64,000 bases of DNA from Neptunomonas japonica DSM 18939 (GCF_000422765.1 NZ_AUGR01000009.1:1-64000), one strand, 5' to 3'. Counted from the stretch's first letter, positions 8,142 to 18,218 are shown. A program made the numbers and translations. Notes: generated from the sequence alone by a model not told the origin.

Positions 8142-8879
8142 ATGAGCGTTGTATTTGAAGAGCTGGACTATCAGGAAACTCCACTGGGTGTGATTAGCCT
8201 GAGACGTCGGTCCGAGCCAAGGCTCAATAATAAAATTCTCTATGAAATAAAACTGGATGATGAATTCTTGATGTCTAGTTTGTTTACGGAGGCAGAAATT
8301 CAGCTCTCCAAAATTTGTCTAGGAGCATTAAAAGGCAAAGAGCTTGATGTGGTTGTTGGAGGCCTGGGGCTAGGTTATACCGCTAAGGCAGCTCTTGAGC
8401 ATGATAGTGTGCGCTCTCTTAAAGTGGTTGATGTTATGGCACCAGTTATCGACTGGCATCAGCGTGGTTTGGTGCCTTTGGGTAGTGAGCTAACAGCAGA
8501 CTCGCGGTGTACGTTAATACATGCAGATTTTTTTGATGTGGCAACATCCAAGACAAAAGGTTTTGATGGTCTCGCTTACCCTGAAGGTGTACCTCATCCG
8601 CAAGTAGATGCTGTATTGCTCGATATTGATCATTCGCCAAGTTATTGGCTCAACCCAGGTAACAGTGCTTTTTACACAGAGCAGGGATTACGTGACGTGT
8701 CTGACAAAATTGTTTCGGGTGGTATTTTTGGTTTATGGTCTGATGAGCCGCCCGCAGCAGATTTTATGGCGTTACTTGATCGTATATTTGAATCTTCTGA
8801 ATCTCACGTTGTCAGTTTCCCTAACCCGTATTTGCAAGAAGACTCAACAAATACAGTTTATTTGGCTCGAAAAGCGTAA
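8142..8879 (+). CDS. Spermidine synthase-like SAM-dependent methyltransferase fold protein
   Basis: A 245-residue protein with a Rossmann-type methyltransferase core of the spermidine-synthase class. The glycine-rich loop (DVVVGGLGLGYTAKAAL) is followed by the acidic end of strand 2 (LKVVDVMAPVIDWHQ) and a later strand (VDAVLLDIDHSPSYWL). The polyamine-synthase active-site DxxD pattern is not obvious, so this is more likely one of the many spermine/spermidine synthase-domain proteins of unknown substrate. The roughly 280 bases upstream have no recognised gene. It is followed after 17 bases by the DUF3047 gene and may be cotranscribed. Confidence 0.75.
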   Translation: MSVVFEELDYQETPLGVISLRRRSEPRLNNKILYEIKLDDEFLMSSLFTEAEIQLSKICLGALKGKELDVVVGGLGLGYTAKAALEHDSVRSLKVVDVMAPVIDWHQRGLVPLGSELTADSRCTLIHADFFDVATSKTKGFDGLAYPEGVPHPQVDAVLLDIDHSPSYWLNPGNSAFYTEQGLRDVSDKIVSGGIFGLWSDEPPAADFMALLDRIFESSESHVVSFPNPYLQEDSTNTVYLARKA

Positions 8880-8896
8880 ACAAAAAAGGCAATGTG

Positions 8897-9589
8897 ATGA
8901 CTAAATATCCGCTTATGAATCTTGGGTTTGTAAAGCAGCTATCTATAAAAGAGCTGTCTTGTAGGGCGTTAATGATAGCTGCAGCTATTGCCTTATCACC
9001 GGTTCATGCAGCGGATATTAGTTACCCCGCAACGGAGATTATCGACTGGAAGCATAAAAGCTTTTCGGGAGATACCGATTATAGCGTTGTTTATGACGAG
9101 CAAATTCAGCAAAAAGTGATTCTAGCGAAAAGTAGCCAAGCAGCGTCGGGGCTTTTTTACGAAAAGAAAATTGATCTCAATAAAACACCGTTTTTAAATT
9201 GGTCATGGCGTGTAGAAAAATTCCCTGCTGTTAGCGATGAAAAAGTAAAAGCCGGTGATGATTTTGCAGCCCGCATCTATATTGTTGTGCAGGATGGCTG
9301 GACATTCCTGAGCACTAAAGCAATTAGCTATGTTTGGTCAAAACAATCACATACAAATGATGTGTGGCCAAATCCGTTTACGAATGGCAGCGCTATGATG
9401 CTCGCGGTAAGAGGCAGTGAAGACGGTAACGGCTGGGTAACAGAAAAGCGCAATATAAAAGAAGATCTACAAAAACTCTTTGGTAAAGAGATCCGCTATA
9501 TCGATGCCATTGCTATCATGACAGACACTGATAATTCTAAGAGCTCTGCTACGAGCTACTACTCGAACATTCGATTGACGGAAGAGTAA
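8897..9589 (+). CDS. DUF3047 family exported protein
   Basis: A protein of about 230 residues with an N-terminal export signal (hydrophobic ALMIAAAIALSPV, likely cleaved after VHA) and a DUF3047 domain. The domain shows FLNWSWRVEKFP, AGDDFAARIYIVVQDGW, and NPFTNGSAMMLAVRG in the family order. DUF3047 proteins are predicted periplasmic beta-rich, carbohydrate-binding-like domains, and their role is unknown. ATG 8897 follows an AAGG box at good distance; GTG 8894 directly before it is also possible. It sits in a run of plus-strand genes between the methyltransferase and the GNAT gene. Confidence 0.82.
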   Translation: MTKYPLMNLGFVKQLSIKELSCRALMIAAAIALSPVHAADISYPATEIIDWKHKSFSGDTDYSVVYDEQIQQKVILAKSSQAASGLFYEKKIDLNKTPFLNWSWRVEKFPAVSDEKVKAGDDFAARIYIVVQDGWTFLSTKAISYVWSKQSHTNDVWPNPFTNGSAMMLAVRGSEDGNGWVTEKRNIKEDLQKLFGKEIRYIDAIAIMTDTDNSKSSATSYYSNIRLTEE

Positions 9590-9618
9590 TCATAAAACTT
9601 TTTGAAACAAAGAGACTA

Positions 9619-10095
9619 TTGATTGATGAGCTAACGTCTAGCTTGGCTGGCGGCTCTCGAACTGTGTTGCTACGTAAAGCAATTGCGCTTTTTTCACCTT
9701 TGGTTGTGAAGGCTTTGCCGTCTTATTTTCATGGCATTACGTCGCTGGCGCAAGCGGAAGCGTGGTATGAAAAAATGACGAGTGACAGCAGGCTGTTAAC
9801 TGTCAGTAGCAAGGACACTAACGAGTTGCTGGGGTTTGTTTTTCTTTCTATAGAAAATAATACGGCGCACATCGGATACCTCTTAGGTGAGCAACACTGG
9901 GGTAAAGGTTATGCGAAAGAGTGTTTGAGCGGGCTTATTGGTTGGTGTTTAGCAGATGCTGTCATAAAAGTATTAATGGCAGGTGTAGAGAAAGAGAATG
10001 TAGCATCTGCAAAATTATTAGAAGGCTTAGGTTTCACCACGTATCTTAATGAAGACCGCTCTGTTGTTTTTTATAAGTATCAGTTGTCTTCGTAA
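9619..10095 (+). CDS. GNAT family N-acetyltransferase
   Basis: A 158-residue GNAT protein of the RimJ/RimL type. It shows GYLLGEQHWGKGYAKECLSGLI, which holds the acetyl-CoA pyrophosphate loop, then the VEKENVASAKLLEGLGF motif typical of ribosomal-protein or small-molecule acetyltransferases. The first ordinary start is TTG 9619, but the preceding codons read KLFETKRLL in frame, which looks like the normal N-terminus of the family; a rare ATT, ATC or ATA start a few codons upstream is possible. It follows the DUF3047 gene by about 30 bases. The substrate is unknown. Confidence 0.82.
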   Translation: MIDELTSSLAGGSRTVLLRKAIALFSPLVVKALPSYFHGITSLAQAEAWYEKMTSDSRLLTVSSKDTNELLGFVFLSIENNTAHIGYLLGEQHWGKGYAKECLSGLIGWCLADAVIKVLMAGVEKENVASAKLLEGLGFTTYLNEDRSVVFYKYQLSS

Positions 10096-10154
10096 TAACG
10101 TTTCGCTTGTAGCAGGAGGAAACATTAGCTTGGGCTTTTAGATTCCGTGATCGC

Positions 10155-11006
10155 TTATTTATTCTCTCCTTCAGAAGCTTTACGCAGTACCGCATCCAGC
10201 ATATTAGCTGACAGTAGTCTTCTTAAATAAGCAAAAAGATAGGTAGGAAAGGTCACGTAATAGCGTGCTTTTGGCCTTTTTGCTTCTAGTGCGTGAACTA
10301 CTCTTTTTAACACGGCCTCTGGGCCGAGTGTGAAAGGGTCTTTTTTTCTTGAGTCAGGCTGGGCTGCTAAGCGCTTTTCGACTACCTCATAGGTTGCTTG
10401 GTGGGCACTGCCTTGTGTGTTGATGTTTTCTTTAAATTTTATATAAGCATTTTTTCTAAAATCACTGGTGATCGGGCCAGGCTCAATCAGTGATACATGT
10501 ATACCGGAGCCATGAAGCTCTTGTCTTAATGTATCGGTAAGGCCTTCTAGTGCGAACTTGCTGGCATTGTATGCACCACGATACTTCATGGTGATGAGCC
10601 CCAATACCGAGCTGTTTTGAATGATACGGCCATGGCCTTGGCGTCGCATAACAGGGATTAGCAGGTTAGTGAGTTCTAACCAGCCAAACAGGTTGGTTTC
10701 AAACTGTTGGCGAAGTACTTCACGGGATAGATCCTCAACTGCACCGGGCTGCCCATACGCTCCGTTATTAAATAGAGCATAAAGAGTGTTGTCGGTTTGC
10801 TCCAATAGCCATTCAACGCCTTGCTGAATTGACTCGCTGTCGTCAAGGTCAAGCTGGCAGGCTTGTAAGCCTAGCTCTTTTAAGCGAAGAACATCAGAAG
10901 GCTTACGCGCTGAAGCAAAAACCTGATACCCACGCGCTTTTAAGCCCAGAGCAACGTCTAAGCCAATACCCGTGGAGCAACCCGTAATAAAAATAGACTT
11001 GTTCAC
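10155..11006 (-). CDS. Short-chain dehydrogenase/reductase (SDR)
   Basis: A 283-residue classical SDR oxidoreductase. The cofactor loop is TGCSTGIG (residues 9-16), with the N-N-G stretch at 80-82, catalytic Ser132/133, and Tyr146-x3-Lys150 (YNASK). The basic residues after strand 2 (SARKPSDV) favour NADP(H). The C-terminal part (FPTYLFAYLRRLLSANMLD) carries a hydrophobic/basic helix that may touch the membrane, as seen in SDRs acting on lipids or long-chain aldehydes. It stands alone, convergent with the GNAT gene. The substrate is unknown. Confidence 0.9.
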   Translation of the reverse strand: MNKSIFITGCSTGIGLDVALGLKARGYQVFASARKPSDVLRLKELGLQACQLDLDDSESIQQGVEWLLEQTDNTLYALFNNGAYGQPGAVEDLSREVLRQQFETNLFGWLELTNLLIPVMRRQGHGRIIQNSSVLGLITMKYRGAYNASKFALEGLTDTLRQELHGSGIHVSLIEPGPITSDFRKNAYIKFKENINTQGSAHQATYEVVEKRLAAQPDSRKKDPFTLGPEAVLKRVVHALEAKRPKARYYVTFPTYLFAYLRRLLSANMLDAVLRKASEGENK

Positions 11007-11193
11007 AGAGAAAAACCGTTATATTACAAAGCCGTCAACATTAGCATAACGGTGTGTGCGAAGTACCTTGTAAACGCATATTATTTATCTCGTTTTTGCT
11101 ATCCTAGCGTACGGTATGTTTGCAGGTGTTTATTTACTTGCTGTTTCAAGGAGTCGCATGCCGCCATTTTAGCCGTTGAATACTGGAGCATTA

Positions 11194-12057
11194 ATGCGTT
11201 TTACATCCCTGGCTTTAGCCTCGTTGGTCTTTTCTTTACCTGTTGCAGTATCAGTTCATGCGGGCGCATCGTATGAAGGGCCTGAGTCTGTTCCTATTTT
11301 TCATCCGTTGTGTTTGAACGAGCTAAAAACTCAGGAAGAAGAGGGCGGTGCGTTTGATATGGATGCATGCTCTGAAAAGTATAAAGACATCACCGTTAAG
11401 CAAACTCCAGATGGTGGCTACTATGCAAGGCGCCCGGTAGATGAGCTGGGCCAGTCTCAAGGTTATGTAGTTTACCAGCCCGTGGGTACGCTAGATAAAG
11501 CGATGGAGCTATTGCTGGTACATGATAGGCAAGGTCAAAAAGGCACAGATGCTTCCGTTTATGTCATTGGGCGTTTGCCACATATAGGGGCAGGTACGCG
11601 CGATTTTATCACCAGTATTGGTGAAAGTGGCGACCGTTGTAATGGTGGAATACAGTCGGCGCGCTTAGTGTCAGAAGCTATTTTAGAGGTGGATATAAAC
11701 GTTAATCCTGCAACGTTAATGGCACTAGATACGCTCGGTTCTACACTCGACTTAGCTACCACACAAAAGGTCAGTAAGGATGCGAGCATCCAAAGTTTAA
11801 GCCTTAAACCAAAGAGCAAGCTAGATGATAGGCCAACGACCTGTATCGGCACTGTCACTAAAACTTATGACTTATTAAACGATAAAGAAAGCTTCGCTTG
11901 GGTGCATTTCATTAAAGAGAATACGCGTGTAGCGCTGGACCCTTACCAGCAATGTTTTGATGCTCTAGTCGCTGATTTTGTTAAGCCGCCGCAAACTATT
12001 AATATGCAAGACTTTGAGTTGTTCTCTCGTTTGTTTAATAGTGAATGTTCAAATTAA
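11194..12057 (+). CDS. Exported hypothetical protein
   Basis: A protein of about 287 residues with a clear Sec signal peptide (MRFTSLALASLVFSLPVA, cleavage near VHA-GAS). The mature part is acidic, contains five or six cysteines likely paired in the periplasm (HPLCLNEL, DACSEKY, GDRCNGG, TTCIGT, QQCFDAL, NSECSN) and has no recognised domain. ATG 11194 is chosen because GGAG lies six bases upstream; TTG 11176 is in frame but adds residues before the signal. It precedes sbcD by 45 bases on the same strand, but a functional link is doubtful. Function unknown. Confidence 0.7.
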   Translation: MRFTSLALASLVFSLPVAVSVHAGASYEGPESVPIFHPLCLNELKTQEEEGGAFDMDACSEKYKDITVKQTPDGGYYARRPVDELGQSQGYVVYQPVGTLDKAMELLLVHDRQGQKGTDASVYVIGRLPHIGAGTRDFITSIGESGDRCNGGIQSARLVSEAILEVDINVNPATLMALDTLGSTLDLATTQKVSKDASIQSLSLKPKSKLDDRPTTCIGTVTKTYDLLNDKESFAWVHFIKENTRVALDPYQQCFDALVADFVKPPQTINMQDFELFSRLFNSECSN

Positions 12058-12102
12058 AAATAAATTAACTCTTTTAAAAACAGAGTATTAAAGAGATGAC
12101 TT

Positions 12103-13254
12103 GTGAAAATACTGCATACATCGGATTGGCATATTGGGCGACAGTTTCATAACGTTTCTCTGCTTGAAGATCAGCGCCACGTACTAAACCAAATAGTTGA
12201 TATTGCCGACCAGCAGCAAGTGGATGTGTTGCTGATCGCGGGCGATATATATGACCGTTCTGTTCCTCCATCGCAAGCGGTTGCTTTGCTAGATGATGTT
12301 TTGGATCGAGTTAATCAATTAAAAATTCCGGTCATTATGATTAGTGGTAATCATGATGGTGCGGCGCGTTTGAGTTTTGCTTCTTCTCAATTGGCGCAAA
12401 CTGGTGTGCATATATTGGCAGATCTTGAGCAAATTGCTCAGCCCGTTACGCTGCAAGATAAGCATGGTGATGTTGCTTTTTTTGGGGTTCCCTATGCTGA
12501 CCCTGTTTCAGTAAGGCATGTGCTTGGAGTGGAAGCGAGTACGCATGATGAAGCGATGGCGCATGTTGTGGCTTCTATACAGTCCTGTATTCCCGCCAAT
12601 ACACGCACTGTATTGCTGAGCCATTGCTTTATTGATGGTGGTGAGGAGTCCGAATCAGAACGCCCTTTGTCGATAGGTGGGGCTGAGCGAATCTCTTATA
12701 AACATTTCGCCTCTTTTGGTTATGTCGCATTAGGGCATTTACATGGCCGCCAATACAAAGGTGCCGACACCATTCGTTATTCAGGCTCGATCCTTAAATA
12801 TTCTTTTTCTGAAGAGAAACAAATCAAGTCGGTAACCCTGGTTGAGATGGGGAGTCAGGGTGTTGATGAAGTCACGCAGATTCCTTTGCAGCCAATAAGA
12901 GACATGCGCACTATTACCGGTGAATTGAGTGAAATTCTTGTGCAAGGCAAGAGTGACCCTAAAAAAGATGACTACTTGCAAATACGCTTAACCGATAAAC
13001 AAGCGATATTGGATGTGATGGGTAAATTGCGCGATGTTTATCCTAACGTGCTGCATATTGAGCGCCCCGGCCTGATGGCTGCTAATCCGCAGCAAAGTAC
13101 CCGTCGTGATCAGCTCAAAAAAGGCGAGTTCTCCATGTTTAGTGATTTTTTTGAGCAGGTTAATGGGGAGTCACTGACTAAAGAGCAGCAAGCTTATGTA
13201 TCGCAAACTCTCACTGATCTGCATGATAAAGATCTACTGCAAAAGGTGTTGTAA
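12103..13254 (+). CDS. sbcD: Exonuclease SbcCD, nuclease subunit SbcD
   Basis: The 383-residue Mre11-type nuclease subunit. Phosphoesterase motifs are in order: D8-x-H10 (HTSDWHIG), GD48 (LLIAGDIYDRS), GN83H84D (ISGNHDG), a later LLSHCF histidine, and GHLHG. With SbcC it cleaves hairpins and protein-blocked DNA ends in an ATP- and Mn-dependent way, processing palindromes and replication by-products. Translation starts at GTG 12103. It is followed after three bases by sbcC, so the two are translationally coupled, the normal operon for this complex. Confidence 0.97.
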   Translation: MKILHTSDWHIGRQFHNVSLLEDQRHVLNQIVDIADQQQVDVLLIAGDIYDRSVPPSQAVALLDDVLDRVNQLKIPVIMISGNHDGAARLSFASSQLAQTGVHILADLEQIAQPVTLQDKHGDVAFFGVPYADPVSVRHVLGVEASTHDEAMAHVVASIQSCIPANTRTVLLSHCFIDGGEESESERPLSIGGAERISYKHFASFGYVALGHLHGRQYKGADTIRYSGSILKYSFSEEKQIKSVTLVEMGSQGVDEVTQIPLQPIRDMRTITGELSEILVQGKSDPKKDDYLQIRLTDKQAILDVMGKLRDVYPNVLHIERPGLMAANPQQSTRRDQLKKGEFSMFSDFFEQVNGESLTKEQQAYVSQTLTDLHDKDLLQKVL

Positions 13255-13257
13255 CAG

Positions 13258-16200
13258 ATGCATCCATTAACGTTACAGATGTGTGCTTTTGGTCCTTTTG
13301 CGGCAGAAGAAAATATCGATTTTTCGCGCTTAGGAGATAAACCGCTTTTTTTGATCAATGGTCCAACGGGGTCAGGAAAAACCACCTTACTAGACGCAAT
13401 CTGCTTCGCCTTGTATGGCAAAACCACGGGTGATGAGCGCGAAGGAGCGCAGATGCGCTCAGATCTCGCGCAACCAAGCCTGCTAACGGAGGTGACATTT
13501 ACCTTTGAATTAACCGGTAAATGTTATCGGATCCGACGTATTCCAGAACAGGCGCGCCCAAAAGCGAGAGGAGATGGATTTACTCAGCAGTCAGCAGAAG
13601 CCCAGCTATGGTCATTGGCAGATGATGGCACGCCAGAAAAGTTGATTGTCAGCAATAAAGTAACGGAAGCCACCCGTGAAATTGAGCAGCTGCTAGGCAT
13701 GAATGCCGATCAGTTTCGCCAGGTGATGGTATTGCCTCAAGGTAAGTTTCGCCAGTTACTAACGGCGGATTCAAAAGATAGAGAGCATATTTTTAGTCAG
13801 TTGTTTCAGACGCAAATTTACAAACGCCTAGAAGATGAATTGAAAAACCGCTCTGCTGAAGTGCGGCGTGAAGTTGATTCTCTCAATAAGCAAAAAGCTA
13901 CGCTGTTGGGCCAAACAGGATTAGAGAGTCTTGAAGCACTCACTGAAAAGCTTCAGCATGCTTCGGATGAAACGCAAAAACTTAAACAGGTTTACGACCT
14001 GCAGCTTGAAGAGCGGGTAAAAGCGTTACGTGAGAAAGATCAGGCCGTAGAGTTAATTTCACGTTTTACACAGTTGGATAGCTTGATTGCTGAGCAGCAA
14101 GTGTTGGCAAAGCAGCAAAACGCTATTGATCAACAATCTTCGCAGTTGCAATGCCATAGTGAGGCGCAACAAATTGCTCCTGATTTTGAGCGCTATGAAT
14201 CCTCTACAGCGATACATGTAAAACATGCTGAACGCTTTAAAACAGAAACAGAAAAGCTCAAGCTATTTGAGCAGTCTTTGCACGCAATATCTATTGAGCA
14301 TGCACAGTCACCTGCGTTAAAGCAGCAGCTGGATGATCATAAAGCGCAGCTGCAGGTTTTATTGGGGTATCAGTCTCGCGTTCAGAAACTGCAAAGCTTA
14401 AAAAATAACCATGTTGCTGCTATTAATGCTTCGTCAAAAACAGAGGCTGCACTGGGGCTTGCGAAGCAGCTACACGGTGCTAATCAAAAGAATATTGACG
14501 AAACTGAGCAATCCATTGCGCAATTAAGATTGTCTATACAGCAATCTGATGGGCTTTCACTTACGTTGCAAAGTTACTCTGGGCAGTTAGAGAAAAAGAA
14601 GAAAGTTGAGCAGCTACAACGCCAAAAAATCACGCTTGAAACAACCCTTCATACTTCTGGGCAAAAAGGCGGGGCACTAAAAGCATTAGCTGATGAGAAG
14701 GAAAAAGTAGCAAACACTATCGAGCGAGATTGGCATCTAGCGCAAGCTGCCATTTTGGCGATGACATTGGACGATGAAGCGCCTTGTCCTGTGTGCGGTA
14801 GTATTGATCATCCTTCACCTGCGCATTCAGAAGTTCCACCACCCACTCAAGCAATGGTTGAACAGGTAAGAAAGCAGTTTCAGGAAGCCAGTGATTTACT
14901 CAATGCTGAGCGAGAAAATTATCGCTCAATTAAAACAGAAATATCCCGCTTGTCTTTAGAAATTTCTGACATCGATAAAGATCTGAATCAAGCGCTAGGT
15001 GAAGCATCGCATGCATCGTTACAAGAGATGCAGTCGCACTTTTCTGTGCTTAAGAAGCGCTGGGATGATTTGCAAGCTAAACAAGATGTTTTGAGAAAAG
15101 CGGAGCAAACATTAAGCGGCCATAAAAATGCGCAGTTGCCGTTGTTAAGTTCAATGGATGAAGCGCAGAACGCTTGGAATGCTGCCAGCCAGCTTGTAGC
15201 GCAAGAGCTCAAAGCCTACCAAATAGCAGAGCAAGAGCTGCCTGAAGCATACCGCTCACTAGATGTGCTAGATGCGGGCATCACACAGCAACGAGATACC
15301 GTTAATAGTTGTGAGCAGCAGTTGAGCCGCCTACAAATGCGTTATGACACGGCAAAAGAGCAACATGATTCTGCTGGTGCTGCGTTAGGTGTTCTTCAAG
15401 AGAATGTAGGACAAAGCCAGCAAACACTAGATGCAGCCAAAACTCAATGGCTAGCAAGCTTATTGGGGAGTGCCTTTGAGAGTGTAGAAGAGTTCAAGGA
15501 ATCACTCCTTGATGCTGCAGTAAAAGACAGCCTTGTGCAGTGTATTGAAGGCTATAAAAAAGCGGTGCAACACAATCTAGGTGCATTGCAAAGCCAGCAG
15601 CAGGTATTAGGGGAGTCCGTCCGTCCTGATTTACAGCCGTATTTAGATAAAATTTCGGTTGAAGAAGAGGCATTACTTGCAGCTGAGCAGCAGTGGCGTT
15701 TGATGCACGATCAGCTAACGCTTTTACAAAATACGCAACAGCGAATAACCACATTAAATAAAGAGGGCTCTGCACTTGAAGCGCAATATGCGGTAGTAGG
15801 CACCTTGAGTGATGTAGCTAACGGGCAGACCGGTAACAAGGTTAGTTTACAACGCTTTGTGTTAAGCGTGCTGTTGGATGATGTGTTGATTGAAGCGAGC
15901 CATCGCTTGGCACTGATGAGTAAAGGCCGCTATCGATTACTTCGTAAAGAAGATCGTGCCAAAGGAAATAAGGCATCAGGGTTGGATCTAGAAGTTGAGG
16001 ATGCTTACAGCGGGAGAGTGCGTGCAGTAGCAACGCTTTCTGGTGGAGAGAGCTTTATGGCCGCATTAGCATTGGCGCTAGGGTTATCTGATGTAGTGCA
16101 GGCTTATGCGGGTGGTATTCGTTTAGACACACTCTTTATTGATGAAGGCTTTGGTAGTCTTGATCCGGAATCGTTGGATTTAGCCATTCGCACACTGACT

Positions 16201-16332
16201 GATTTGCAAAAAAGTGGGCGAATGATAGGTATCATTTCCCACGTTGCTGAGCTTAAAGAACAAATACCTGCGCGTATTGATATTAAGGCATCAGAGTTAG
16301 GCAGCAAAATTGTTTGGCGTGATGCGGGTTAG
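13258..16332 (+). CDS. sbcC: Exonuclease SbcCD, SMC-like ATPase subunit SbcC
   Basis: A 1024-residue Rad50-like ATPase. The N-terminal Walker A GPTGSGKT is at residues 35-42 and the Q-loop region follows at QVMVLPQGKFRQLL. Two long coiled-coil arms flank the zinc hook C510-P-V-C513. The C-terminal head holds the signature LSGGESF and the Walker B LDTLFIDEGFGSLD. The heads dimerise with SbcD and the hook joins two complexes. Length and layout are standard. It runs convergent with gap, leaving only about 20 bases between the stop codons, with no clear hairpin. Confidence 0.97.
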   Translation: MHPLTLQMCAFGPFAAEENIDFSRLGDKPLFLINGPTGSGKTTLLDAICFALYGKTTGDEREGAQMRSDLAQPSLLTEVTFTFELTGKCYRIRRIPEQARPKARGDGFTQQSAEAQLWSLADDGTPEKLIVSNKVTEATREIEQLLGMNADQFRQVMVLPQGKFRQLLTADSKDREHIFSQLFQTQIYKRLEDELKNRSAEVRREVDSLNKQKATLLGQTGLESLEALTEKLQHASDETQKLKQVYDLQLEERVKALREKDQAVELISRFTQLDSLIAEQQVLAKQQNAIDQQSSQLQCHSEAQQIAPDFERYESSTAIHVKHAERFKTETEKLKLFEQSLHAISIEHAQSPALKQQLDDHKAQLQVLLGYQSRVQKLQSLKNNHVAAINASSKTEAALGLAKQLHGANQKNIDETEQSIAQLRLSIQQSDGLSLTLQSYSGQLEKKKKVEQLQRQKITLETTLHTSGQKGGALKALADEKEKVANTIERDWHLAQAAILAMTLDDEAPCPVCGSIDHPSPAHSEVPPPTQAMVEQVRKQFQEASDLLNAERENYRSIKTEISRLSLEISDIDKDLNQALGEASHASLQEMQSHFSVLKKRWDDLQAKQDVLRKAEQTLSGHKNAQLPLLSSMDEAQNAWNAASQLVAQELKAYQIAEQELPEAYRSLDVLDAGITQQRDTVNSCEQQLSRLQMRYDTAKEQHDSAGAALGVLQENVGQSQQTLDAAKTQWLASLLGSAFESVEEFKESLLDAAVKDSLVQCIEGYKKAVQHNLGALQSQQQVLGESVRPDLQPYLDKISVEEEALLAAEQQWRLMHDQLTLLQNTQQRITTLNKEGSALEAQYAVVGTLSDVANGQTGNKVSLQRFVLSVLLDDVLIEASHRLALMSKGRYRLLRKEDRAKGNKASGLDLEVEDAYSGRVRAVATLSGGESFMAALALALGLSDVVQAYAGGIRLDTLFIDEGFGSLDPESLDLAIRTLTDLQKSGRMIGIISHVAELKEQIPARIDIKASELGSKIVWRDAG

Positions 16333-16352
16333 CTGATGCCCGTTAGGTAAAG

Positions 16353-17357
16353 TTAAACGAGACTCATAGCGCGTGCGGTATCTAGCATGCGGTTTGAGAA
16401 TCCCCATTCGTTATCGTACCAAGCAAATACTTTAATGAGCCCATCGCTAACAATGGATTGAGTACTATCAAAAATGCACGAAGCTGGGTTGTGGTTAAAG
16501 TCTACTGAAACTAGTGGTAACTCGTTGTAAGCAAGGATTCCTTGCAGTTGCCCTTGGCTGGCATCCTGCATCAGGTTATTGATCTCTTCAAGGCTGGTTT
16601 TATGGTTCGCAGTAAAACTGAGGTCAATCAAGGAGACATTAGCTGTAGGGACGCGTACCGCTAAGCCCGATAGCTTCCCTTTGAGTTCAGGTAAGACCAA
16701 ACTGACGGCTTCGGCTGCCCCGGTGCGTGTCGGAATCATGGATAATGCTGCGGCTCTGGCGCGATAAATATCGTTAGTGTAAACGTCAGACAGGTGCTGG
16801 TCATTGGTGTAAGAGTGGATTGTGGTCATGATCCCTTGTTTGATACCAATATGCTGATTAAGCACTTGCGCCATCGGTGCCAAGCAGTTTGTTGTGCAAG
16901 AAGCATTGGATACTATGAGATGCTCTGCGGTTAATATTTCATGGTTTACACCATAAACAATGGTAGCGTCGGCATCTTTTCCTGGTGCCGAAATGAGCAC
17001 TTTTTTAGCACCTTGTTTTAAGTGTATGGCAGCATTTTCTCGGGCAGTAAAACGGCCTGTACACTCGAAAACGATATCAATATCCAAGCCCCCCCAATTT
17101 AAGTTATGTGGGTCGCTTTCTTTTAATATTATAATTTCATCGTTATCGATAAACATTTTGTTTTCTGAAACTGAAACGGCGTGTTCAAAATGTCCATGTA
17201 CAGAGTCGTATTCAGTTAAAAGAGCGCTCGCATCGGCATCGCCTAAATCATTAATAGCAACGATGGATAAATGCTCCTTGTGGTCGCCTTCATATAAGGC
17301 GCGCATGATATTTCTGCCGATACGTCCATAGCCGTTAATCGCTATTCGAATAGTCAT
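16353..17357 (-). CDS. gap: Glyceraldehyde-3-phosphate dehydrogenase, type I
   Basis: A protein of about 334 residues that oxidises glyceraldehyde-3-phosphate to 1,3-bisphosphoglycerate with NAD. Motifs are the Rossmann [10 protein letters not shown] (residues 7-16), the catalytic ASCTTNC with Cys154, the active-site histidine in [19 protein letters not shown] and [11 protein letters not shown]. The SYTNDQ and PTRTGAA segments favour GAPDH over erythrose-4-phosphate dehydrogenase (Epd), though Epd-like features such as [13 protein letters not shown] keep that as an alternative. The start at ATG 17357 has AAGGAG seven bases upstream; the frame extends nine codons further without a ribosome site. 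Confidence 0.93.
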   Translation of the reverse strand: MTIRIAINGYGRIGRNIMRALYEGDHKEHLSIVAINDLGDADASALLTEYDSVHGHFEHAVSVSENKMFIDNDEIIILKESDPHNLNWGGLDIDIVFECTGRFTARENAAIHLKQGAKKVLISAPGKDADATIVYGVNHEILTAEHLIVSNASCTTNCLAPMAQVLNQHIGIKQGIMTTIHSYTNDQHLSDVYTNDIYRARAAALSMIPTRTGAAEAVSLVLPELKGKLSGLAVRVPTANVSLIDLSFTANHKTSLEEINNLMQDASQGQLQGILAYNELPLVSVDFNHNPASCIFDSTQSIVSDGLIKVFAWYDNEWGFSNRMLDTARAMSLV

Positions 17358-17513
17358 ATCAATACTCCTTAAATATGTGAACACTGTTTAAAGCATAGGC
17401 TAGATTTAAAAGAGGCGTAAATAGGAAGTCAAAAAGAATAAGTCCTCTAGTATTAATCAGTTACTATGCTTGTTTGCATAAAATCATTATCAGAACAATT
17501 TTGAGATAGCTAA

Positions 17514-18137
17514 ATGGCAAATGAAATAGATGCACCAACAAAATCTGAAATGGCGCTTTTAGAGCCTTTTGCCGGGCTGTCGTTAGAACAAATCATAGTG
17601 CCTCATACGAAAGAGGAATTTGCTGCTGCCGCTAGCGATCTCGCTCGCTGTCAATTTATAGGGTTTGACACGGAATCGCGGCCAACGTTCCAAAAAGGGG
17701 AGGCTTCTCTGGGGCCGCATATTGTGCAGCTCACAACCTTAGAGACTGCCTATATATTTCAATTGCATAAGGTTGAGAGTCATAGGCATGTAACTGAATT
17801 AATGGAATCGACCAACGTGATAAAAGTAGGCTTTGGGTTGAAGTCGGATAAAAGCCACTTGCGTCGTAAGCTGGGTATAACGCCTAAGGCTATTTTGGAT
17901 ATGGATAGGGTCTTTAGGCAGCAAGGTTATCGTAAAGAGTTAGGTGTGAAGGCCGCCGTCGCTATCGTTTTTAACCGCAAGTTTCAAAAATCAAAATCGG
18001 TAACTATGTCGAATTGGGCCGCGCGGGAACTAAGGGATAATCAGCTTTTATATGCAGCGAATGATGCCTACACAGCACTTAAGCTGCTCAGTACATTGAA
18101 TAAGCCGGTGGCAGCATTGCCGATCACTGATTTATAA
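17514..18137 (+). CDS. RNase D-like 3'-5' exonuclease
   Basis: A 207-residue single-domain DEDDy exonuclease. The first motif is GFDTES (D52, E54), the second is in KVGFGLKSDKSHL, and the third is YAANDAYTAL with the tyrosine and final aspartate. Unlike RNase D it lacks HRDC domains, so it belongs with the short WRN/RNase D-type exonucleases that trim RNA or DNA 3' ends. Start ATG 17514 lies 157 bases from the divergent gap gene. No operon partner is evident. Confidence 0.88.
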   Translation: MANEIDAPTKSEMALLEPFAGLSLEQIIVPHTKEEFAAAASDLARCQFIGFDTESRPTFQKGEASLGPHIVQLTTLETAYIFQLHKVESHRHVTELMESTNVIKVGFGLKSDKSHLRRKLGITPKAILDMDRVFRQQGYRKELGVKAAVAIVFNRKFQKSKSVTMSNWAARELRDNQLLYAANDAYTALKLLSTLNKPVAALPITDL

Positions 18138-18218
18138 TTAAAAAGTGTTTCTTTGGCATGAAAAACAGAGTTAATACAGATATGATACGTATCAAACAAT
18201 ACGAACTGTGTATTATTT

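Noticed and set aside
16353-17357. Erythrose-4-phosphate dehydrogenase (epd)
   Set aside because: The SYTNDQ and PTRTGAA segments agree better with GAPDH. Epd remains a minor alternative.
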